A DNA stretch of 33,700 bases. It comes from Hoeflea sp. BAL378. GTDB taxonomy: Bacteria; Pseudomonadota; Alphaproteobacteria; Rhizobiales; Rhizobiaceae. The position numbers were made by a program, and so were the translations under genes. This document shows, in pieces, positions 21,922 to 28,753 of this stretch. Position 1 is the first letter of the stretch; each line of letters begins with the position of its first letter. The notes under the pieces are model-generated. The model saw nothing but the letters and a program-made list of their open reading frames with translations. It ran no database searches and was not told the DNA's origin. The DNA is taken from positions 1 through 33,700 of the forward strand of contig NZ_JRJG01000060.1 of NCBI RefSeq assembly GCF_000759435.1, written 5' to 3'.

Positions 21922-22929
21922 TCACACCGTGTCGTAGACGACTTCGAGGGACGGACGCGCCAGCGCCGAAGCGGGGCACATGTCTTCGGGCAGCGCCGGC
22001 ACCAGCACGTAATCGCCGCCGGTGTCGGAGGAATCGAACAGGTTGATCAGTCCGTCCTGGTCGAGCGGCTCGGGCAGGACCGGCGGCGCCAGGCCGAGAT
22101 TGGTGGCGAGCGTCTCGAACAGCGCACCCCAGCGGTTGTCCGGGTGGCCGATGATCTGGTAGTTGGCGCTCTTCTTGCGGATGTCGTCGTCCTGCGGGAT
22201 CGCGGCCAGCACAGGAATGCCAACGGCCTTGGCGAAGGCCGCGGCCTCGCCCGAGCCGTCATCCTTGTTGATGACCATGCCGGCGACTCCGACATTGCCG
22301 CCGAGCTTGCGGAAATATTGAACCGCCGAGCAGACATTGTTGGCGACATAGAGCGACTGCAGATCGTTGGAGCCGACGACGACCACCTTCTGGCACATGT
22401 CGCGGGCGATCGGCAGGCCGAAGCCGCCGCAGACCACGTCGCCGAGGAAGTCGAGCAGGACATAGTCGAAATCCCAGTCGTGGAAGCCCAGTTTCTCGAG
22501 CGTCTCGAAGCCGTGGATGATGCCGCGCCCGCCGCAGCCGCGGCCGACTTCGGGGCCGCCGAGCTCCATGGCGAAGACGCCGTCGCGCTTGAAGCAGACA
22601 TCGGAAATGGAGAGTTCGGCGCCGGCGGCCTTCATCTTGGACGACGTCTCGATGATGGTCGGGCAGGCGCGGCCGCCGAATAGCAGCGAGGTCGTGTCGC
22701 TCTTGGGGTCGCAGCCGATGAGCAGCACCTTCTTGCCGAGCTGGGCCATCATGCAGGAGAGGTTGGCCAGCGTGAAGGACTTGCCGATGCCGCCCTTGCC
22801 GTAGATGGCGATGATCTGGGTGTCCTTCTTGACCGGGCCCGTATGGACCTGATCCGGCTCGATCGCGGCTTCCTCCCGAAGCAGTTCGTGAATTCGGTCC
22901 GCGGCGTTTCCGCCAAAGCCTTCGGTCAT
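21922..22929 (-). CDS. bchX: Chlorophyllide a reductase iron-sulfur ATP-binding subunit X
   Basis: BchX is the NifH-like ATPase of COR. From ATG 22929 it is 335 residues, with GGAGGGAAC just upstream and the start overlapping the bchC stop. The frame extends to 23640 on the same strand, but that part is the bchC shadow. Motifs: P-loop YGKGGIGKS (43-51), GCDPKSDTT (72-80), and the cluster cysteines C132 (GRGCGGRG) and C167 (DVVCGGF), 35 apart as in NifH. It differs from bchL at 3981-4925 by KSDTT instead of KHDST and a longer C-terminus, so the two iron proteins of the window are clearly distinct. Confidence 0.97.
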   Translation of the reverse strand: MTEGFGGNAADRIHELLREEAAIEPDQVHTGPVKKDTQIIAIYGKGGIGKSFTLANLSCMMAQLGKKVLLIGCDPKSDTTSLLFGGRACPTIIETSSKMKAAGAELSISDVCFKRDGVFAMELGGPEVGRGCGGRGIIHGFETLEKLGFHDWDFDYVLLDFLGDVVCGGFGLPIARDMCQKVVVVGSNDLQSLYVANNVCSAVQYFRKLGGNVGVAGMVINKDDGSGEAAAFAKAVGIPVLAAIPQDDDIRKKSANYQIIGHPDNRWGALFETLATNLGLAPPVLPEPLDQDGLINLFDSSDTGGDYVLVPALPEDMCPASALARPSLEVVYDTV

Positions 22930-23876
22930 TGCAGTTCCCTCCAGTCGAGTATCATTTTCAGGCAGTCCGGATCGCCGAAGGCGGTCCGGTAGGCCGCCTC
23001 CGCATCGCCGGGACTGGCCGAATGGGTAATCAGGCCATCGAGAGACAGGCGGCCCCGCGCCAGCAGATCCAGCACCGCGTGAACATCCGCGGGCCTGAAT
23101 TCGGCGGCGATGCGGATATGCGCCTCGCGCATGAACGCCGGGGTGAAGCGGAAGCTCATGGTTTCGCTGTAGAAGCCAGCAAGGGTGACCTCGCCGCCGC
23201 GCTCGAGCACGGCGATCGCCTTGTCGAGAATGTCGGGGTCGCCGCTGGCGTCGAGCACGGACGACCATTTGCGCCGTTCGCCCGCCTCCGCGGTGGTTAC
23301 CTGGTAGCCCGCGGCGCCGTGATGACGGGCGGGATTGATCTCCCAGACATGCGGGGCCGGGTTGCCCATGGCGATGATCAGCCGCGCGACCAGCCGGCCG
23401 ACAATGCCGTGGCCGATGACGAGGTCCGGCGGCGCCATGCCCGGCAGGGTCAGCGCATGATAGGCGGTGGCGGCGAGCGACAGGAGGGTTCCGTCCCGGG
23501 CAAGACCGTCGTCGATCGGGATCACCCGCTCGCCGGCCGTGACCAGCCGCGAAGCGGAAGCGCCGAACAAAGCGGCGGCGTCCCTGTAGCCGCGTGCGCC
23601 GGGCACGAAGACCAGCCGGCCTTCGATCGCGCCGGGACAATTCCTGCCTGCGGAGACCACCCGTCCGACCGATTCGTATCCCGGCACAAGCGGGTAGCCC
23701 ATGCCTGGAAACTGCGGCATGCGGCCTTCGAACAACAGCTTCTCCGTGCCGGCGCTGATGCCGCTCCAGATCGTCTCGACAACCACGTCGTCATCGCCGG
23801 GGGCAACGACATCAAGCTCCCGGAGACCGATCCTGTTTGGTTGTTCAAATACGACTGCGTGTGTCTGCATGGTCAT
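22926..23876 (-). CDS. bchC: 3-hydroxyethyl bacteriochlorophyllide a dehydrogenase
   Basis: BchC oxidises the C3 1-hydroxyethyl group to acetyl late in bacteriochlorophyll a synthesis. The 316-residue protein belongs to the zinc-type alcohol dehydrogenase fold: GroES-like N-terminal half (SGISAGTEKLLFEG, VPGYESVGRVV) and a Rossmann-like half with VIGHGIVGRLVARL. Two in-frame ATGs, 23876 and 23870, are possible; the second fits the usual MxTxAVVF start slightly better. A perfect AGGAGG at 23906-23911 lies too far upstream (about 29 nt) to serve either start directly. It is the first gene of bchCXYZ-pufQBALMC, preceded by a 98-nt promoter region. Confidence 0.95.
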   Translation of the reverse strand: MTMQTHAVVFEQPNRIGLRELDVVAPGDDDVVVETIWSGISAGTEKLLFEGRMPQFPGMGYPLVPGYESVGRVVSAGRNCPGAIEGRLVFVPGARGYRDAAALFGASASRLVTAGERVIPIDDGLARDGTLLSLAATAYHALTLPGMAPPDLVIGHGIVGRLVARLIIAMGNPAPHVWEINPARHHGAAGYQVTTAEAGERRKWSSVLDASGDPDILDKAIAVLERGGEVTLAGFYSETMSFRFTPAFMREAHIRIAAEFRPADVHAVLDLLARGRLSLDGLITHSASPGDAEAAYRTAFGDPDCLKMILDWRELQ

Positions 23877-23914
23877 CGATCCGGCCTGACTCAGGCAAGA
23901 TGCTGCCTCCTGTC

Positions 23915-23932
23915 TGTAATATTATTTTTACG
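23915..23932. promoter_or_regulatory. PpsR/CrtJ site, downstream copy of the bchC promoter (one mismatch)
   Basis: The plus strand reads TGTAATATTATTTTTACG, a TGT-N12-ACA box with one mismatch at the last base. It is 8 bp from the perfect box at 23941-23958, and covers the -10-like hexamer TAATAT (minus strand, 23919-23924). In Rhodobacter the repressor CrtJ/PpsR binds two such palindromes cooperatively, 8 bp apart, over the bchC promoter. Confidence 0.8.
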
Positions 23933-23946
23933 TCTCAATATGTCAA
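23919..23946 (-). promoter_or_regulatory. bchC promoter (sigma-70-like)
   Basis: On the minus strand a perfect -35 TTGACA (23946-23941) is followed after 16 bp by TAATAT (23924-23919), within an AT-rich patch that stands out in this GC-rich cluster. It would drive bchC-bchX-bchY-bchZ and, by superoperon read-through, the puf genes. Both hexamers lie inside the two PpsR boxes, so repressor binding should block polymerase under high oxygen. Confidence 0.8.
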
Positions 23947-23958
23947 CTTATATTTACA
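23941..23958. promoter_or_regulatory. PpsR/CrtJ site, upstream copy of the bchC promoter (perfect)
   Basis: TGTCAACTTATATTTACA is a perfect TGT-N12-ACA palindrome. It includes the -35 hexamer of the bchC promoter and is paired with the 23915-23932 site at the canonical 8-bp interval. Confidence 0.87.
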
Positions 23959-23974
23959 CTCGTCCGCTGAATTA

Positions 23975-25138
23975 TCAGGGCCGGGCGATCACCAGCGTCG
24001 CCATCAGCGCCGACCGGCAGGGGCGGATTTCAAGGCTCGAGAAGCCGGCGCTCCTGGCCAGAGCGACGATTTCGGCGGGCGTCCTGCACCGTCCGGAGCC
24101 CATCGCCAGGACGTAGATGCCGAAATAGGCGGTGGAGAGCCGCTGCCCGCGGGAGCTGTCGCCCGCCATCGGCTCGGCGATCACCAGCGTGTGGCCGGGC
24201 TCCATCGCCGCGCGGACATTGCGCAGCAGCTTGAGGACCACCGCGTCCTCGTGGTCGAACAGCACCCGGACCAGCGTGACGCAGTCATTGCCGCGCGGCA
24301 GCGGGTCGTCGAGAAAGCTGCCGCCATGGCAATGCGGGCACTGGTCCAGAGGCTGGCCGGAAAAACGCAGCCGCGCGCGCTCGGCAACCGGCGGCAGATC
24401 GAACAGCGACAGCCTCACCGCGGGATGACGCCCGGCCACGGCGCTGATGAAGGCCCCCTCGCCGCCGCCGACATCGATCAGCCACTTGTGTCGGCCGAAA
24501 TCATAGGCATCGAGGATTTCGTCGGCGAGCATCGACTGGCTCGCCGCCATCAGCGTCGAATAGGCGGCCGCGTCGCCGGGCCTGACCGAGGTCTCGCGTC
24601 CCGACCCGGCATAGGACCACAAGCGCCGGAGTTCGGTGTCGGAATTGGCGCCCGTGAACAGGCCGACCGGGTCGCTAAGATCGCGGTACATGAGCGCATG
24701 GTGCCTGATCATCGCCCGGATGCCCTCGTCGCTCTGGACGACGGCGCCGTGGTCGGCGAGCGTGACGAAGCCGTCGCCGCCGACTTTCACCAGCCTTATC
24801 GCCTGGGCCGCCTGCAGCAGCCGCCTGAGCCGGTCCTCGGCGAGCCCCGTGGCGCGGCCGAGATCGGCCACCGCCACCGGGCCGGAGCCGAGCGCCGCGA
24901 GCAATCCGGTCTCGACCGCGGCGAACAGGACCTGGCTCTGGACAAAGCCGGTGACGATCGCAAACAGATCGGCTTCCTGGGCACGGGAATAGGCCCGGGA
25001 GAACGGCAGCCATTGCGCGAACCTGCGGAATTCGGGCCGCGCCACCTGGCGCGCGCGCCAGGCCCGCAACCGCGACCGCCAGTCCGGGCCGGGCTGTGCC
25101 GGCATGCGCGATCGGGACGCGGACACTTCGGCAACCAT
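23975..25138 (-). CDS. crtF: Demethylspheroidene O-methyltransferase
   Basis: CrtF methylates the C1 hydroxyl of hydroxy-carotenoids to give spheroidene-type methoxy groups. The 387-residue protein (Rhodobacter CrtF is about 393) has a dimerisation winged-helix region (about 60-130) and a SAM-binding core with LIDVGGGEGAFISAVAGRHP (220-239) and LFDLPPVAER. A CPHCH motif at 267-271 lies in a short loop I do not recall in other CrtF sequences; it could bind a metal or be neutral. ATG 25138 lies 4 nt after the crtE stop, so crtEF form an operon. The gene ends before the bchC promoter region and could read through into it. Confidence 0.94.
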   Translation of the reverse strand: MVAEVSASRSRMPAQPGPDWRSRLRAWRARQVARPEFRRFAQWLPFSRAYSRAQEADLFAIVTGFVQSQVLFAAVETGLLAALGSGPVAVADLGRATGLAEDRLRRLLQAAQAIRLVKVGGDGFVTLADHGAVVQSDEGIRAMIRHHALMYRDLSDPVGLFTGANSDTELRRLWSYAGSGRETSVRPGDAAAYSTLMAASQSMLADEILDAYDFGRHKWLIDVGGGEGAFISAVAGRHPAVRLSLFDLPPVAERARLRFSGQPLDQCPHCHGGSFLDDPLPRGNDCVTLVRVLFDHEDAVVLKLLRNVRAAMEPGHTLVIAEPMAGDSSRGQRLSTAYFGIYVLAMGSGRCRTPAEIVALARSAGFSSLEIRPCRSALMATLVIARP

Positions 25139-25142
25139 GGTC

Positions 25143-26012
25143 TCAGGCCGCCACCGTGGCGAGGTTCTTCGGCACCAGGCGCTTGGCCTCGCCCAGGATC
25201 AACTGCTTGAGCATGTCCGAGCCGGCACAGTCAGGGATCGAGGCGGCCGCCTCGCCGACCAGGTCCTGCAGGCGCTGCACGGCGCCGCCCAGGCCCAGTT
25301 CGCGCACCGCGTTGGGGCGGTCATGGGCCATGTCCTGGCCGCAGGGCTTGCCGATCTCGTCGGGATCGGCGGCGCAGTCGCGCAGATCGTCGGCGACCTG
25401 GAACGCGTCGCCGAGCGCCTCGCCCAGCCGGTACCAGTTCTGCGGATCGACGCCCGCGGCGATGGCGCCGGCGGTGGTGGCGCCGATGAACAGCGACGAG
25501 GTCTTGGCCCGGTGATAGACCTTGAGGTCGATCCTGTCCTCGCTCTCCCAAGCCTGGCCGGCGATGATGCCGTGCGGCATGCCGACGGCACGGGCAATCA
25601 CGCTGATCAAGGGCGCGATCCGGTCGGGCGTGGCCAGGCATTCGCGCGCCAGCGTCTCGAATGCGAGCACGATCAGGGCATCGCCGGCGAGCACCGCGGT
25701 GGTCTCGCCGAAGGCCGCATGCAGGCTGGGCTTGCCGCGGCGGATCTCGGCATCGTCGAAGCAGGGCAGATCGTCATGCACCAGAGAGGCGCAGTGCAGC
25801 AGCTCGATCGCAGTGGCCGCGGCGTCGGACGCGTTCGGCGCGGCATCGCCCGCCGCCAGCGCGACGGCGAGGCAGAGCCGCGGGCGAATTCTTGCACCGC
25901 CGGGAAACACGGCATATTTCAGCGCCTCGCACATGAGCGACGGATTGCCGCCGGCGGTGGCGTAGGTGACGGCGCGCTCGAGGTTCCGTTCAATGCGTTT
26001 TTGCAGATCCAT
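25143..26012 (-). CDS. crtE: Geranylgeranyl diphosphate synthase
   Basis: CrtE makes GGPP, substrate for phytoene synthase and for the bacteriochlorophyll tail. From ATG 26012, with GGAGGG 9 nt upstream, the protein is 289 residues, the same length as the Rhodobacter enzyme. Prenyl transferase motifs: first Asp-rich DDLPCFDD (80-87), GQAWE, and the second DDLRD (208-212) of the QVADDLRD block. The upstream frame to 26048 is excluded because it precedes the ribosome site. It is divergent from crtD with a 132-nt region that holds the paired PpsR boxes. Confidence 0.96.
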   Translation of the reverse strand: MDLQKRIERNLERAVTYATAGGNPSLMCEALKYAVFPGGARIRPRLCLAVALAAGDAAPNASDAAATAIELLHCASLVHDDLPCFDDAEIRRGKPSLHAAFGETTAVLAGDALIVLAFETLARECLATPDRIAPLISVIARAVGMPHGIIAGQAWESEDRIDLKVYHRAKTSSLFIGATTAGAIAAGVDPQNWYRLGEALGDAFQVADDLRDCAADPDEIGKPCGQDMAHDRPNAVRELGLGGAVQRLQDLVGEAAASIPDCAGSDMLKQLILGEAKRLVPKNLATVAA

Positions 26013-26042
26013 CTGGCGTGTCCCTCCGACATCCGTGCCGCA

Positions 26043-26060
26043 TGTCACTTTAAAATGACA
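26043..26060. promoter_or_regulatory. PpsR/CrtJ site 1 of the crtE/crtD divergent region
   Basis: TGTCACTTTAAAATGACA is a perfect TGT-N12-ACA palindrome with extended TGTCA/TGACA arms. It overlaps the crtE -10-like TAAAGT (minus, 26047-26052) and the crtD -35-like ATGACA (26055-26060). Confidence 0.87.
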
Positions 26061-26074
26061 TTCATATGTGTCAA
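26047..26074 (-). promoter_or_regulatory. crtE promoter (sigma-70-like)
   Basis: On the minus strand TTGACA (26074-26069) and TAAAGT (26052-26047) are 16 bp apart. Both fall inside the PpsR boxes. It would drive crtE-crtF. It is paired back-to-back with a crtD promoter that uses the same two boxes. Confidence 0.7.
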
Positions 26075-26082
26075 GTTATCCT
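26055..26082 (+). promoter_or_regulatory. crtD promoter (sigma-70-like)
   Basis: ATGACA (26055-26060) and TATCCT (26077-26082) are 16 bp apart, with 5/6 and 4/6 consensus matches. It is weaker than the bchC promoter by sequence. The third box at 26100-26117 lies downstream of it, in the crtD leader. Confidence 0.55.
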
Positions 26083-26086
26083 GACA
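26069..26086. promoter_or_regulatory. PpsR/CrtJ site 2 of the crtE/crtD divergent region
   Basis: TGTCAAGTTATCCTGACA is a second perfect TGT-N12-ACA palindrome, 8 bp from site 1 (26061-26068 between them). The 8-bp interval is identical to that at bchC and is the spacing known to favour cooperative CrtJ/PpsR binding. Confidence 0.87.
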
Positions 26087-26099
26087 TAGTTGGATGGAT

Positions 26100-26117
26100 T
26101 GTCAACGCCGTTGCACA
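26100..26117. promoter_or_regulatory. Possible third PpsR/CrtJ site in the crtD leader
   Basis: TGTCAACGCCGTTGCACA also matches TGT-N12-ACA perfectly, 13 bp after site 2 and 27 bp before the crtD ATG. Its core is more GC-rich than the other boxes, and the spacing differs from 8 bp, so it may be a lower-affinity roadblock site or chance. Confidence 0.5.
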
Positions 26118-26144
26118 CTTGTGCGGAGCGAGGATCGGAAGCGG

Positions 26145-27689
26145 ATGCGGCCTGATGAGAATGTGATCGTGGTGGGCGCCGGCGCCGGCGGCCTTGCCGC
26201 CGCGATTTGCGCGGCATCCTCGGGATTTGCCGTCACCGTGGTCGAACGCGGCCATGCGCCGGGCGGCAAGATGCGCCAGCTACGCGTCGGCGGCCGGCCT
26301 GTCGACGCGGGCCCGACCGTGCTCACCATGCGCTGGGTGTTCGAGCGCCTGTTCGCCATGGCGGGCGCGGATCTGAGCCAGCGGATCGCCCTGCGTCCGG
26401 CCGGGCTGATCGCCCGGCATGGCTGGCGCGACGGCGCGCGGCTCGACCTGTTCTCAAGCGTCGACGAGAGCGCCCGCGCCATCGCTGAGTTTTCCAACCG
26501 CGAGAACGCCGAGGGCTACCGGCGCTTCGCCGCCCGGAGTGCTGCGATGTTCTCCACCCTCAGGCCCAGCTACATCGACGCCCAGCGTCCCGGCCCGATC
26601 ACGCTGATGCGCCGGATCGGTCTTCTCAACATCGGCGAGCAGATGGCGCTCAAGCCGCTGTCGACGATGTGGGCGGCGCTCGGCGAGTGCTTTTCCGATC
26701 CGCGGCTCAGGCAATTGTTCGGGCGCTACGCCACCTATTGCGGCTCCTCGCCGTTCCTGGCGCCGGCAACGCTGATGCTGGTGGCCCATGTCGAGCAGGA
26801 CGGCGTCTGGCTCGCCGAGGGCGGCATGCACGGCGTGGCGCGCGCCATGGAGCATCTCGCCCGCGGGCTCGGCGTCACCTTCCGCTATGGTGCCGACGTC
26901 GCGGCGATCGAGGCCGACGCCCACGGCGTCACCGGGATCAGGCTCTCCGATGGCGAGCGGCTCCAGGCGGACCGGATCATCCACAATGGCGACATTTCGG
27001 CGCTGGCGGCGCTGACCGGCGGATCGGGCAAGGCCGGCGTCGAGCCGACTAGGCGCGGCGAGCGCTCGCTGTCTGCCGTGACCTTCGCCCTGACCGCCCG
27101 GACATCGGGCTTTCCGCTGACCCATCACAGCGTGTTCTTTTCCGACGACTACGCTTCGGAATTCGATGCGCTGACCCGCAGGCGGTCGATGCCCGCGGTT
27201 CCCACCACCTATGTCTGCGCCCAGGACCGCGACGACCTGGGACATTTGCCCGCAGGGGTTGACCGCGAGCGGATGCTGTTCATTCTGAACGCTCCGGCCG
27301 ATGGCGACACCAGGACATTTTCGACCAAGGAGACAGGCGAATGCCTCACTCAAGCGCTGACCCATCTTTCGGCCTGCGGACTGACGGTGGACCCGGCCGG
27401 GATGGATTTCACGGCGACCACGCCGGACCGGTTCCACCGTCTGTTTCCGGCGACGGGCGGGGCCCTCTATGGCCGGGCGACGCATGGCTGGACGGCTTCG
27501 TTCCGGAGGCCGGGGGCGCGGACGCGGATCCCGGGACTCTACCTGGCGGGCGGCAGCGCGCATCCGGGCCCGGGCGTGCCGATGGCGACGCTTTCCGGCA
27601 TGCTGGCGGCGGAGAGCCTGGCCGAGGACCACGCTTCGATGCGACCGTCCCGCCGGACGGCTATCTCTGGTGGTATGTCGACGGCCTGA
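26145..27689 (+). CDS. crtD: Methoxy/hydroxyneurosporene desaturase
   Basis: CrtD introduces the C3,4 double bond of the acyclic carotenoids; it is an FAD-dependent desaturase of the CrtI type. The 514-residue protein from ATG 26145 starts VIVVGAGAGGLAAAICA (8-24), the dinucleotide fold, with GGKMRQ and DAGPTVLTM following. The C-terminal FAD contact is YLAGGSAHPGPGVPMATLSGM. The last 15 residues after LAEDHASM (RPSRRTAISGGMSTA) come from DNA that encodes conserved crtC sequence in another frame, so the native C-terminus probably ended near HASM. The gene runs divergently from crtE. AGGA (26131-26134) and GGAA (26137-26140) precede the ATG but the ribosome site is not strong. Confidence 0.93.
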   Translation: MRPDENVIVVGAGAGGLAAAICAASSGFAVTVVERGHAPGGKMRQLRVGGRPVDAGPTVLTMRWVFERLFAMAGADLSQRIALRPAGLIARHGWRDGARLDLFSSVDESARAIAEFSNRENAEGYRRFAARSAAMFSTLRPSYIDAQRPGPITLMRRIGLLNIGEQMALKPLSTMWAALGECFSDPRLRQLFGRYATYCGSSPFLAPATLMLVAHVEQDGVWLAEGGMHGVARAMEHLARGLGVTFRYGADVAAIEADAHGVTGIRLSDGERLQADRIIHNGDISALAALTGGSGKAGVEPTRRGERSLSAVTFALTARTSGFPLTHHSVFFSDDYASEFDALTRRRSMPAVPTTYVCAQDRDDLGHLPAGVDRERMLFILNAPADGDTRTFSTKETGECLTQALTHLSACGLTVDPAGMDFTATTPDRFHRLFPATGGALYGRATHGWTASFRRPGARTRIPGLYLAGGSAHPGPGVPMATLSGMLAAESLAEDHASMRPSRRTAISGGMSTA

Positions 27690-27715
27690 GCGACTGCGAA
27701 CGCTACGGCCTGTCG

Positions 27716-28567
27716 GTGATCGCCTTTGTCGGCTCGGTGTTCTCGCCCTACTACCATTGGGCCGGGCGGCGGGAGCCGGACAACCATGTCTGCATCAATG
27801 TCGCGCTCTACGCGCCCGGCGGCCACCGCTGGACCATGACCGAGCGTGGCCGCCGCGAGATGCGGCGCGACGCGCTGTCGTTCGAGGTGGGACCCAGCCG
27901 GATCCGCCGCGAGGGCCGTGACATCCTGATCGAGTTCGACGAGGTCTCCGTGCCGCGTCCGCCGGCGCAGTGGCTGCCCCGGCGCATCAAAGGCGTGATC
28001 CGGTTCCAGCCCGACGCGGTGACATCGCGGGTGTTCGACATCGACGGCCAGGGCCGTCACCGCTGGTGGCCGGTCTCGCCCACCGGGCGGATCAGCGTCG
28101 CGTTCGAGGCCGGCGGCGAGGACTGGGCCGGCCATGGCTACATGGACAGCAACTGGGGCACCGAACCGCTGGAGAAGGGGTTCTCGATCTGGGACTGGGC
28201 GCGCGGGCGGATGCCCGACGGCGACGCGGTCATCATCTACGACACGGTGCGCAAGGACGGCAGCCGCGGCGCGATCTCGCTGCGCATCGGCAGGGACGGC
28301 CATATCGAGACCATCTCGATGCCCGCCAAGACAAGGCTCGCCAACGGCTTCTGGGGCGTGCCGCGCTCGGGCCATCATGATGTGGGCGCGCGGCCGAGCC
28401 TGTCGCAGACGCTGGAGGACGGCCCGTTCTACACCAGATCGGTGATCCGCACCCGGCTGATGAGCGAGAACATCGACATGATGCACGAGAGCCTGTCGGG
28501 CGACCGCTTCGCCTCGCCCCTCATCAAGGCGATGCTGCCGTTCCGGATGCCGCGGCGGGCGGGCTGA
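27716..28567 (+). CDS. crtC: Acyclic carotenoid 1,2-hydratase (hydroxyneurosporene synthase)
   Basis: CrtC adds water across the C1,2 double bond of neurosporene or lycopene. From GTG 27716 the protein is 283 residues, like the 281-residue Rhodobacter enzyme, starting MIAFVGSVFSPYYHW. Conserved blocks include GHGYMDSNWGTEPLEKGF and WDWARGRM. The frame remains open to 27341 with no ATG, GTG or TTG in between, and the stretch just before 27716 (DGYLWWYVDGLSDCERYGLS) resembles the N-terminus of longer CrtC proteins. So this start is provisional: the real protein may begin near 27630 by a nonstandard route. No good ribosome site precedes GTG 27716. The TGA is immediately followed by the convergent orf61 stop. 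Confidence 0.88.
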   Translation: MIAFVGSVFSPYYHWAGRREPDNHVCINVALYAPGGHRWTMTERGRREMRRDALSFEVGPSRIRREGRDILIEFDEVSVPRPPAQWLPRRIKGVIRFQPDAVTSRVFDIDGQGRHRWWPVSPTGRISVAFEAGGEDWAGHGYMDSNWGTEPLEKGFSIWDWARGRMPDGDAVIIYDTVRKDGSRGAISLRIGRDGHIETISMPAKTRLANGFWGVPRSGHHDVGARPSLSQTLEDGPFYTRSVIRTRLMSENIDMMHESLSGDRFASPLIKAMLPFRMPRRAG

Positions 28568-28753
28568 TCAGTCCGCCTTGGCCCGCCCGGCTGCGGCCGG
28601 GTCCGCCTGCGCCGCCCGCTCGGCGGCCTCCCGCGCCTCGCGCGCCCTGATGTCGCGGCGGAGCGTGCGCATCTGCCAGAGGATGAACAGCACGAAGATC
28701 CCGAAGCTCAGGCCGATCTCGATCAGGCCGGCATAGCTCATCAGGTCAGGCAT
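28568..28753 (-). CDS. Small single-span membrane protein downstream of crtB (orf61)
   Basis: The 61-residue frame starts inside the crtB stop region (8-nt overlap, ATGCCTGA) and ends directly against the crtC stop. It has a hydrophobic N-terminal helix (about residues 8-27, LIEIGLSFGIFVLFILWQM) followed by a strongly charged, Arg/Glu/Ala-rich probable cytoplasmic helix (RTLRRDIRAREAREAAERAAQ). That layout is coherent and unlike a shadow frame. I do not know its function. Small proteins after crtB occur in other purple bacterial clusters; an anchor or scaffold for phytoene-handling enzymes would fit the position (inference). Confidence 0.8.
   Translation of the reverse strand: MPDLMSYAGLIEIGLSFGIFVLFILWQMRTLRRDIRAREAREAAERAAQADPAAAGRAKAD

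Noticed and set aside
27341-27715. Upstream ATG 27341 as the crtC start
   Set aside because: It would overlap crtD by about 350 nt and add a Gly/Pro/Asp-rich stretch that is the out-of-frame crtD coding sequence. Only the last ~28 residues before 27716 look CrtC-like.
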